Shown here one piece after another: positions 27,368-34,532 of a DNA stretch of 64,000 bases (position 1 is the first letter of the stretch; each line of letters begins with the position of its first letter). The DNA is taken from NCBI RefSeq assembly GCF_000720485.1, contig NZ_JOAX01000023.1, forward strand, positions 62,001 through 126,000, given 5' to 3'. The DNA is from Streptomyces ochraceiscleroticus (GTDB lineage Bacteria > Actinomycetota > Actinomycetes > Streptomycetales > Streptomycetaceae). The notes under the pieces were generated by a model. That model was not told the DNA's origin, did no database searches, and was given only the letters and a program-made list of their open reading frames with translations. The position numbers were made by a program, and so were the translations under genes.

Positions 27368-28360
27368 TCAGCCCGCCGCCCTGAGCGACCGCATCAGCGG
27401 TGTCGGGGTGGCGCTGCGCTTCAGGGCCGCCACCACCAGGTGCGAGCTGACCGCCTCCACGTGCCGCACCCACGGCCCCTCGGTGAGGAAGGCGTGCAGC
27501 GCCGTCATCGACGGCTGGGTGACATCCACCAGTAGCTGGTGCTCGCCCATCACCACCGCCGCATAACGCACCAGCGGCGACTCCGTCAGCAGCCGCCCGA
27601 CGGCCTCCACCGCGTCCGGCCGGGTCCTGATCCACAGCAGCGCCTCGACCGGCAGCCCCAGCAGCGCCGGCTCCACCGCGGCCCGTATCGACACCGCGCC
27701 CGACCGGGTCAGCGCCTCCACCCGACGCCGCGCCGTCGCCTCGGACACCCCGGCCAGCGCGGCCAGCTCCTCGTGCGTGCGCCGCCCGTCCTCGGCCAGC
27801 GCCTCCACGATGCGCCGCTCCTCCGGTCCCAGCTCCTCGGCCGGCGCGCTCGCCTGCTCGGGGCGGGCCGGGAAGCGGGACAGCGCGGCCGCCTCGGCCT
27901 CGTCCAGGATGCCGGGGCGCCAGTCGTGGACCGTACGGAAGTACCGCAGGACGGGGGAGACGTGCTGGGCGGTCAGGCCCGGCACGGCCGGCGCCTCGTC
28001 GAGCATCAGCGCGGCCAGCCGGCCCGGCGGGCACTGCACCTCCGCTACGCAGTCCGGCGGCCCGGACAGCACGTAACTGAAGACCGTGCCGGCGCGGTCC
28101 GCCATCGCCAGCGCCGCGTCCCGCGCCGTACCGGGCGGGCAGCCCAGCCGCACGATTGCCGTCTCGCCGCGGGCGACCAGCCCGGTGACCGTCACCTGGC
28201 CGCTGCCCAGCAGGTGCAGGCCGCGGCGTGCGACGGTGCGCTCCGGCTCGCCGAGCGCGGCGGCGATGCGGCGCCAGGACGCGCGGCCGTCGATCTGCAG
28301 GGCGGCGATGATCCGGCGGTCCAGGGCGTCGGGCCCTTGGCCCGTGTCGGCAGCGGTCAC
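27368..28360 (-). CDS. Lrp/AsnC-family transcriptional regulator (double-length)
   Basis: A 330-residue regulator with two AsnC-type helix-turn-helix units: one at the N-terminus (LDRRIIAALQIDGRASWRRI) and one in the middle (EERRIVEALAEDGRRTHEEL), each followed by an AsnC ligand-binding region. This duplicated form is common in Streptomyces. It lies upstream of, and in the same direction as, the amidase-DUF3311-symporter genes, 273 bases away, so it probably controls them in response to an amino acid or amide. GTG at 28360 is taken as the start; TACTGT lies six bases before it, which suggests a leaderless message. Confidence 0.9.
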   Translation of the reverse strand: MTAADTGQGPDALDRRIIAALQIDGRASWRRIAAALGEPERTVARRGLHLLGSGQVTVTGLVARGETAIVRLGCPPGTARDAALAMADRAGTVFSYVLSGPPDCVAEVQCPPGRLAALMLDEAPAVPGLTAQHVSPVLRYFRTVHDWRPGILDEAEAAALSRFPARPEQASAPAEELGPEERRIVEALAEDGRRTHEELAALAGVSEATARRRVEALTRSGAVSIRAAVEPALLGLPVEALLWIRTRPDAVEAVGRLLTESPLVRYAAVVMGEHQLLVDVTQPSMTALHAFLTEGPWVRHVEAVSSHLVVAALKRSATPTPLMRSLRAAG

Positions 28361-28366
28361 GGGATC

Positions 28367-28392
28367 ACAGTAACGACAGCCAAGAACAGTAA
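28367..28392. promoter_or_regulatory. Direct repeats in the Lrp-type gene promoter
   Basis: Two copies of ACAGTAA at 28367-28373 and 28386-28392, 19 bases apart, sit over the probable promoter of the Lrp-type gene. Spacing near two helical turns suits an Lrp octamer, so autoregulation is plausible. Confidence 0.4.
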
Positions 28393-28490
28393 AGAGACCG
28401 TGTGCGGCGGCTGGCCGGGGGGTGTCCGACAGGAAGGTGCGGGAGTGAGGGCCGTGCGCACCCCCGGAGGCACTCGCGTCCGCCGTGCGT

Positions 28491-28527
28491 CGCCTCCTCC
28501 TTCTTCTTATTCCGGCAACGATTACGG
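28491..28527. repeat. Unidentified dispersed element, copy 1
   Basis: Read on the minus strand this contains CCGTAATCGTTGCCG then AAGAAGAAGGAGG. It matches 62976-63009 with two substitutions and one three-base length difference. On the plus strand it falls in a short open frame starting with GTG at 28485 that would read RRLLLLLIPATIT and stop at a TAG near 28563. It lies in the 252-base spacer between the divergent Lrp-type gene and folC. Whether it is a peptide, an RNA or a protein-binding site is not known. Confidence 0.6.
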
Positions 28528-28600
28528 CGGGTGAAAAGGTGCCCTCGGTCAATTACATATTGTAGTTGTACGCCCTGTGAGGGATATGCGGCCGTTCTCC

Positions 28601-28612
28601 TAGACTGGTGCT
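28601..28612 (+). promoter_or_regulatory. Leaderless promoter box of folC
   Basis: TAGACT at 28601-28606 ends six bases before the GTG start at 28613, and no ribosome binding site is present. This matches the leaderless architecture seen at several other genes in the window. Confidence 0.6.
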
Positions 28613-30154
28613 GTGAGCGAGCGCCCCGAGAACGACGACCCCGACCCGATCGACCCCGATCTGATCCCCGGCCCGGAGGTCGACGCCTTCGACGAGATGA
28701 TCGAGGCCGAGACCGACCGAGACCCCGACCTCGCGGTGATCGAGGCCGGCAGCCGCACGCTGCGGGCCCAGGCCGGACCGCCGACGAGCGACGTGCCGGC
28801 GCGCCCCGAGGACCCCGAGGTGGACCGCGCGCTGCGCGCCGTGGAGGCCGAGCTGGCGACCCGCTGGGGCGAGACCAAGCTCGACCCGTCGGTGCAGCGC
28901 ATCGCGGCGCTGATGGACATCCTCGGGGAGCCGCAGCGCTCGTACCGTTCGATCCACATCACCGGCACGAACGGCAAGACCAGCACGGCCCGCATGATCG
29001 AGGCGCTGCTGGCCGCCTTCGACCTGCGTACCGGGCGCTACACCAGCCCGCACGTCCAGTCGATCACCGAGCGGATCAGCCTGGACGGCGCGCCGATCTC
29101 CGCCGAGAAGTTCATCGAGACGTACGAGGACATCAAGCCGTACGTGGAGATGGTGGACGAGCGGGAGGACTACCGGCTGTCCTTCTTCGAGGTGATGACC
29201 GGGATGGCGTACGCGGCCTTCGCGGACGCGCCCGTCGACATCGCCGTCGTCGAGGTCGGCATGGGCGGTAGGTGGGACGCCACGAACGTGATCGACGGTG
29301 ACGTCGCCGTGGTCACGCCCATCTCGCTCGATCACACCGACCGGCTCGGCGACACCCCTGAGGCGATCGCGGGCGAGAAGTCCGGGATCATCAAGAAGGA
29401 CGCCACGGTCGTGCTCGCGCAGCAGCCGGTGGAGGCCGCCGCGGTGATGCTCAAGCGCGCCGTCGACGTGGACGCCACGGTCGCCCGCGAGGGCATGGAG
29501 TTCGGCGTGCTCGCGCGCGAGCAGGCGGTCGGCGGGCAGCTGCTGACGCTGCGCGGCCTGGGCGGCGAGTACACCGATGTCTTCCTGCCGCTGTACGGCG
29601 CGCACCAGGCGCACAATGCGGCCGTCGCGCTCGCCGCCGTCGAGGCGTTCTTCGGGGTCGGTACGGAGCACGCCCGCACGCTGGACATCGACACCATCCG
29701 CTCCGCGTTCGCCTCGGTGTCCTCGCCGGGCCGGATGGAGGTCGTGCGCCGGAGCCCCACGGTGGTGCTGGACGCGGCGCACAACCCCGCGGGCGCCCGC
29801 GCGACTGCCGAAGCGGTGACCGAGGCGTTCGGTTTCAGCCGACTTGTGGGCGTGGTCGGTGCGAGTGGGGACAAGGACGTACGCGGGCTGCTGGAGGCGT
29901 TCGAGCCGATCTTCGCGGAGGTCGTGGTGACGCGGAACTCCACGCCCCGTTCGATGGATCCGGACGAGCTGGCCGCCCTGGCCGTCGAGGTCTTCGGTGC
30001 CGAGCGGGTGCAGGTCGAGCCGCGACTGGACGACGCCCTGGAGGCGGCGATCACGCTGGCCGAGGAAGAGGGCGAGTACAGCGGCGCGGGCGTGCTGGTC
30101 ACCGGCTCCGTGATCACGGTGGGCGAGGCCCGGCTGCTCATGGGAAGGAACTGA
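28613..30154 (+). CDS. folC: Bifunctional folylpolyglutamate synthase / dihydrofolate synthase
   Basis: Adds glutamate to dihydropteroate and then to folates, using ATP, in the cytoplasm. The 513-residue protein has the Mur-ligase-type P-loop in HITGTNGKTSTARM (about 119-132), the TSPHV and SITERI folate-binding region and DHTDRLGDT. The first 75 residues are acidic, low-complexity and extra compared with the E. coli enzyme (about 420 residues). It is followed four bases later by the DUF4233 gene, so they are co-transcribed. Confidence 0.95.
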   Translation: MSERPENDDPDPIDPDLIPGPEVDAFDEMIEAETDRDPDLAVIEAGSRTLRAQAGPPTSDVPARPEDPEVDRALRAVEAELATRWGETKLDPSVQRIAALMDILGEPQRSYRSIHITGTNGKTSTARMIEALLAAFDLRTGRYTSPHVQSITERISLDGAPISAEKFIETYEDIKPYVEMVDEREDYRLSFFEVMTGMAYAAFADAPVDIAVVEVGMGGRWDATNVIDGDVAVVTPISLDHTDRLGDTPEAIAGEKSGIIKKDATVVLAQQPVEAAAVMLKRAVDVDATVAREGMEFGVLAREQAVGGQLLTLRGLGGEYTDVFLPLYGAHQAHNAAVALAAVEAFFGVGTEHARTLDIDTIRSAFASVSSPGRMEVVRRSPTVVLDAAHNPAGARATAEAVTEAFGFSRLVGVVGASGDKDVRGLLEAFEPIFAEVVVTRNSTPRSMDPDELAALAVEVFGAERVQVEPRLDDALEAAITLAEEEGEYSGAGVLVTGSVITVGEARLLMGRN

Positions 30155-30157
30155 GAC

Positions 30158-30523
30158 ATGCGCACCCTGTGTGCGAGCACGCTGATCGGCGAGTTCTTCG
30201 TGATCGGCTTCGCCGGCCTGGTCGCCATGCAGACCTCTGACCTGTCCACGGCCACGGTCTGGACGGTCAGCGGTATCGCGATGCTGCTGTCGCTGCTGCT
30301 GTGCGGGATGCTGTCGCGGCCCGGCGGGGTGGCGCTCGGCTGGGTGCTGCAGATCGCGCTGATCGCGAGCGGGGTGATCGTGCCGACGATGTACTTCCTC
30401 GGCGCGGTCTTCGCGGCGCTGTGGTGGGCGTCGGTCCACTTCGGCCGCAAGATCGACGAGGCGAAGGCGCGGTGGGCGGCCCAGGCCGCCCAGGCCAACG
30501 CCGCGGGCCCCGACCCGGCCTGA
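30158..30523 (+). CDS. DUF4233 membrane protein
   Basis: A 121-residue protein with four hydrophobic segments (about 8-24, 33-50, 56-72, 78-95) and a charged C-terminal helix. It matches the DUF4233 type found directly after folC in actinobacteria. GGAAGG of the folC end lies just before its ATG, three bases after the folC stop, so translation is coupled. Function is unknown; the constant link with folC hints at folate or membrane-related support. Confidence 0.88.
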   Translation: MRTLCASTLIGEFFVIGFAGLVAMQTSDLSTATVWTVSGIAMLLSLLLCGMLSRPGGVALGWVLQIALIASGVIVPTMYFLGAVFAALWWASVHFGRKIDEAKARWAAQAAQANAAGPDPA

Positions 30524-30547
30524 CCCGTACGGGGACCGCGCCGGCCC

Positions 30548-30675
30548 GGCACCGTCCGGCCGCGCGGCCCCCGCGCCGTCCGGCCGCGCAAGTCCCGGCC
30601 CCCGGCGCTCTCCCGGCCGCACAGCCCCCCGCACCGTCCGGCCGCGCGGACCCGGCACCCTCCGGCCGCGCAGCC
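30548..30675. repeat. Degenerate 24-bp repeats between DUF4233 gene and ndk
   Basis: Five copies of a CCGGCCGCGC core (third copy CCGGCCGCAC), at about 30555, 30579, 30612, 30637 and 30661, spaced 24, 33, 25 and 24 bases. The unit is roughly GCACCGTCCGGCCGCGCGG plus a C-run. They fill most of the 258-base spacer. The ndk promoter must lie after them. Confidence 0.7.
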
Positions 30676-30781
30676 CCCGGTGCCACCCCTCGCAGGTCGC
30701 AGGCCCGGGCCCCCGGCGCGCCGCGTGCCCCATGTAGCCTCGGCACACCCGTAACTGTCTGTATTGCAAGGAGCCCCACCG

Positions 30782-31195
30782 ATGAGCCAGCGCACCCTCG
30801 TCCTTCTCAAGCCCGACGCCGTGCAGCGCGGCCTGGTCGGCGAGATCATCGGCCGTATCGAGCGCAAGGCCGGCTGGACGATCAGCGCGCTGGAGCTGCG
30901 CACCCTCGACCGCGCGGTCCTGGAGCAGCACTACGCCGAGCACGTCGGCCGGGACTTCTACGAGCCGCTGGTGACGTTCATGTCCTCCGGTCCGGTCGTC
31001 TCCCTCGTCGTCGAGGGCGAGCGGGTGATCGAGGGCGTACGCCAGTTGGCTGGTCCTACCGACCCGATCAAGGCGCCGAGCGGGTCCATTCGGGGGGACT
31101 TCGGCACAATCACCCGGGAAAACCTCATTCACGCGTCCGACTCCGAGGAGTCCGCCGAGCGCGAGATCAAGATTTTCTTCCCTGGCCTGTCCTGA
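30782..31195 (+). CDS. ndk: Nucleoside diphosphate kinase
   Basis: Transfers the terminal phosphate between nucleoside triphosphates and diphosphates through a phosphohistidine. The 137-residue protein has the usual length, starts SQRTLVLLKPDAVQRGLVGE and carries the active-site His in ENLIHASDS (residue 117). The Lys, Tyr and Arg residues that hold the phosphates are present. AAGGAG lies seven bases before the ATG. A hairpin follows the gene. Confidence 0.97.
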   Translation: MSQRTLVLLKPDAVQRGLVGEIIGRIERKAGWTISALELRTLDRAVLEQHYAEHVGRDFYEPLVTFMSSGPVVSLVVEGERVIEGVRQLAGPTDPIKAPSGSIRGDFGTITRENLIHASDSEESAEREIKIFFPGLS

Positions 31196-31227
31196 CGGGG
31201 CATCAGGCACAAACCGCGCGCGACCTG

Positions 31228-31253
31228 GGGCGACCGAAGAAATTCGGTCGCCC
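31228..31253 (+). terminator. Terminator after ndk
   Basis: Perfect 11-base-pair stem, arms 31228-31238 and 31243-31253, loop GAAA, 32 bases after the ndk stop. Confidence 0.8.
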
Positions 31254-31476
31254 TTCGGCATACGTACAGCCAACCGGGGAACGCATCACCCCGACACGAC
31301 GTCACCATTAAGGGGGGCGGGCACGTGTTCCGCTGACAATGGCGGAGGAACCCCGCACCGCGTTCGAGCGGACGGGCCTTCCCGGACTACCATGAAGGCT
31401 TCCGCGCGTCAGCGCATCACCTCCTGCCGACCTCCAGTAAGCATTCGCTCCAGTTGGGAAGGCCAGACGTATCCTC

Positions 31477-32508
31477 ATGGGGAACAACATGTCGTTCATC
31501 GGCCGTGACATGGCTGTCGACCTCGGCACCGCCAACACGCTGGTGTACGTCAGGGGTCGAGGGATCGTTCTGAACGAACCGTCGGTCGTGGCCATCAATA
31601 CCAACACCGGCGGCATCCTCGCCGTGGGCGCCGAGGCCAAGAAGATGATCGGCCGCACCCCTGGCAACATCGTGGCCGTCCGCCCCCTCAAGGACGGCGT
31701 GATCGCCGACTTCGAGATCACCGAGCGGATGCTCCGCTACTTCATCCTCAAGATCCACAAGCGCCGGTACCTCGCCCGGCCGCGGGTCGTCGTCTGTGTG
31801 CCCTCCGGCATCACCGGCGTCGAGCGCCGCGCGGTCATCGAGGCGTCGACGCAGGCCGGCGCCCGTCAGGTGCACATCATCGAGGAGCCCATGGCCGCGG
31901 CCATCGGTTCCGGGCTGCCGGTCCACGAGGCCACCGGCAACATGGTGGTGGACATCGGCGGCGGTACGACCGAGGTCGCGGTCATCTCGCTCGGCGGAAT
32001 CGTCACGGCGCAGTCGATCCGGGTGGCCGGCGACGAGCTGGACAACGCGATCATCCAGCACATCAAGAAGGAGTACAGCCTCCTCCTCGGTGAGCGGACG
32101 GCCGAGTCCATCAAGATCACGATCGGTTCGGCGTACGACCTCGACCAGGACGAGCACACCGAGATCCGCGGCCGCGACCTGGTCTCGGGCCTGCCCAAGA
32201 CCGTGGTCATCTCCGCGGCCGAGGTCCGCAAGGCCATCGAGGAGCCGGTCAACTCCATCGTCGACGCCGTGAAGACGACCCTCGACAAGTGCCCGCCGGA
32301 GCTCTCCGGCGACGTGATGGACCGCGGCATCGTCCTCACCGGCGGCGGCGCCCTGCTCCGTGGCCTGGACGAGCGGCTCCGCCGCGAGACCGGCATGCCG
32401 ATCCACATCGCCGAGGACCCGCTCGACTCCGTCGCGCTCGGTTCCGGCAAGTGCGTGGAGGAGTTCGAGGCCCTGCAGCAGGTCCTCGACTCGCAGCCGC
32501 GCAGATGA
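31477..32508 (+). CDS. mreB: Rod-shape-determining protein MreB
   Basis: Bacterial actin that forms membrane-associated filaments; in Streptomyces it mainly directs spore-wall synthesis. The 343-residue protein has the actin-fold motifs [10 protein letters not shown] (phosphate 1), DIGGGTTEV (phosphate 2) and [10 protein letters not shown] (adenosine). The ATG at 31477 is the usual annotated start; an ATG at 31489 has GGGGAA five bases before it and is a strong alternative. Unlike the downstream genes, it is separated from mreC by a 302-base spacer with a strong hairpin. Confidence 0.97.
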   Translation: MGNNMSFIGRDMAVDLGTANTLVYVRGRGIVLNEPSVVAINTNTGGILAVGAEAKKMIGRTPGNIVAVRPLKDGVIADFEITERMLRYFILKIHKRRYLARPRVVVCVPSGITGVERRAVIEASTQAGARQVHIIEEPMAAAIGSGLPVHEATGNMVVDIGGGTTEVAVISLGGIVTAQSIRVAGDELDNAIIQHIKKEYSLLLGERTAESIKITIGSAYDLDQDEHTEIRGRDLVSGLPKTVVISAAEVRKAIEEPVNSIVDAVKTTLDKCPPELSGDVMDRGIVLTGGGALLRGLDERLRRETGMPIHIAEDPLDSVALGSGKCVEEFEALQQVLDSQPRR

Positions 32509-32515
32509 CCTGTCG

Positions 32516-32559
32516 GCGATCTGCCGTACGGCCGCCCGCCGGCCCGTACGGCAGATCGC
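32516..32559 (+). terminator. Hairpin between mreB and mreC (terminator or attenuator)
   Basis: Perfect 16-base-pair stem, arms 32516-32531 and 32544-32559, with a 12-base loop, only eight bases after the mreB stop. It would end or reduce transcription into mreC. The remaining 250 bases hold a relatively AT-rich patch (GTTGATATACAAC near 32576) that may be a promoter for mreCD, and a C-rich run. Confidence 0.75.
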
Positions 32560-32810
32560 TGAAAGACAGCCGCTCGTTGATATACAACAGACAGCACGCA
32601 CTCCCGTAGTGCTTCGTCCCCCGTAGCACTTCACCCCCCACCCCACCCCGACGCCCCGCAGTACCGGCACTTCCGGTACCGCCCGCCGCACGGCGGTCCG
32701 CGCACCACCGAAGTCGCACAACTCAACTCAAGGCACAACCCAGATCCCCAGCGAGACCGGCGCGGGCCCGCAGCCGGCCGGTCCTACGAGGAAGGACACG
32801 GCCGCCGCAC

Positions 32811-33746
32811 GTGAGGGACACACGAGAGAGCCGGCTCCTGCTGGTGCTGCTGGTCGCGATCGCGTTCGCACTGATCACGGTGGACATCCGCGGCGGCGAG
32901 CAGTCCCCGCTGCAGGGTGCCCGGCAGGCCGCGGCCGCCGCCTTCGGGCCGGTCGAGACCGGTGTCGCCTCGGTCGTGGACCCCGTCGGCAACGCCGTCG
33001 ACGCCGTCCGTGACTCGGACGGCCGGCACAGCCGCATCGCCCAGCTGGAACGCGACAACGCCGCCCTGAAGGCCAAGCTCGGCTCCTCCGACCGCGACCA
33101 TGTGCGCGCCGGGGAGCTGGACAAGATGCTCAAGACCGCGGGCGCCGGCCAGTACGCCATCAAGGGCGCCCAGGTCATCGCCATAGGAGCCGCCCAGGGC
33201 TTCTCCTGGACCGTCACCATCGACGCCGGGTCCAAGGACGGCATCGCCCGCGACATGACCGTACTGAACGGCGACGGGCTGGTCGGCCGGGTCACCACCG
33301 TCGGCAAGGACACCGCCACCGTCCTGCTCGCCATCGACCCCGACTTCACCGTCGGCACCCGCATGGAGAAGACCAACGAGATCGGCTTCGCCAACGGGCA
33401 GGGCGGCGGACCGCTGCGCGTCCAGCTCCTCAACGGCAAGGCGAACGTGAAGAAGGGCGACCGGATGGTCACCTTTGGATCCAGCGAGGGCAAGCCCTTC
33501 GTGCCGGGCGTGCCGGTCGGCACCATCACCCACGTCGGCAGCGCCAACGGCGACCTCACCCGTACGGTCCAGGTCAAGCCCTTCGCCGGCTTCTCCCGCC
33601 TGGACGTCGTCGGTGTCGTCGTCCAGCCGCCGCGCGACAACCCCCGGGACACGGTCCTGCCGCCCAAGCCCGCCAAGCCCAAGCCCACCCCGACGGTCAC
33701 CGTGACCGCCAAGCCCAAGCCTTCTCCGAGCGGCGCCAGGAGCTGA
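32811..33746 (+). CDS. mreC: Rod-shape-determining protein MreC
   Basis: A bitopic membrane protein that links MreB to the wall-synthesis enzymes. The 311-residue product has a short cytoplasmic start, one helix (LLLVLLVAIAFALITV, about 8-23), a coiled coil (IAQLERDNAALKAKLG, about 75-90), and the paired beta-barrel MreC domain. The tail is rich in Pro and Lys. GTG at 32811 is preceded at some distance by GAGGAAGGA. It is followed five bases later by mreD. Confidence 0.95.
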   Translation: MRDTRESRLLLVLLVAIAFALITVDIRGGEQSPLQGARQAAAAAFGPVETGVASVVDPVGNAVDAVRDSDGRHSRIAQLERDNAALKAKLGSSDRDHVRAGELDKMLKTAGAGQYAIKGAQVIAIGAAQGFSWTVTIDAGSKDGIARDMTVLNGDGLVGRVTTVGKDTATVLLAIDPDFTVGTRMEKTNEIGFANGQGGGPLRVQLLNGKANVKKGDRMVTFGSSEGKPFVPGVPVGTITHVGSANGDLTRTVQVKPFAGFSRLDVVGVVVQPPRDNPRDTVLPPKPAKPKPTPTVTVTAKPKPSPSGARS

Positions 33747-33751
33747 GCCCG

Positions 33752-34468
33752 ATGCGCATCAACCGGATCCTCCTCTCCACCGCCCTCGTGGCCGTGGCCC
33801 TCGTCGTCCAGGTGGGTGTGCTCGCCAGACTGCACCTCCCCGGAGCCGTACCGGACCTCGTCCTCCTCGTCGTCCTCGGACTGTCGATGGTGTACGGGCA
33901 TGTGGCCGGGGCCTTCATCGGCTTCGGCGCCGGGCTCCTCGCCGACCTGGCGCCCCCCTCCGACCACGCGATCGGCCGCTACGCCCTCGTGCTCTGCGTC
34001 ATCGGCTACGCCGCCGGTCTCACCAGGCCCGACAAGAGCCGGCACCGCTCCGCCTCGCTGCCGCTGATCGTCGTGGTCTGCGCCGCCATCGGCTCGACCC
34101 TGCTCTACGCCGGCGTCGGCTCGCTGGCCGGCGACAATGCGGGCGACACCGTCGGCATCCCCCTTCTGGTGTTCACCGCCATCGTCTACGACCTCGTGCT
34201 CGCCCCCTTCAGCGTCCCGCTCGTGATGGCCCTGGCCCGCCGCTCGGACAACGACCCGCTGGCCGGGGAGAGTTCGGGCGGCACGCAGTCCGGTGGGATG
34301 ACGGGGGAGGCCGCGTACGGCTGGCTCTCCACCGGCTCCGGGCTGCGCATGAGCCGCCCCGGCCGCGGCGGCCGGACGCCGCGGATCGGCAGCCAGCGCG
34401 GCGGCCTCCTCGGCGGCAAGGCGAACCGCACGAAGCCGGCACGCATCAAGGGGGTCAAGCGCCTGTGA
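33752..34468 (+). CDS. mreD: Rod-shape-determining protein MreD
   Basis: Integral membrane partner of MreC with five to six helices in the first 165 residues. The 238-residue protein has the MreD feature GAFIGFGAGLLADLAPP. It has an extra basic Gly/Arg-rich C-terminal tail of about 60 residues compared with E. coli MreD, as is usual in Streptomyces. It lies five bases after mreC and 64 bases before the PBP2 gene. Confidence 0.95.
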   Translation: MRINRILLSTALVAVALVVQVGVLARLHLPGAVPDLVLLVVLGLSMVYGHVAGAFIGFGAGLLADLAPPSDHAIGRYALVLCVIGYAAGLTRPDKSRHRSASLPLIVVVCAAIGSTLLYAGVGSLAGDNAGDTVGIPLLVFTAIVYDLVLAPFSVPLVMALARRSDNDPLAGESSGGTQSGGMTGEAAYGWLSTGSGLRMSRPGRGGRTPRIGSQRGGLLGGKANRTKPARIKGVKRL

Positions 34469-34532
34469 GCAACACACCGTCCGGGGCATCGGCCCCCTGC
34501 GTACCGTTCCGCGCCGGGCGAGAGGGGGACCG

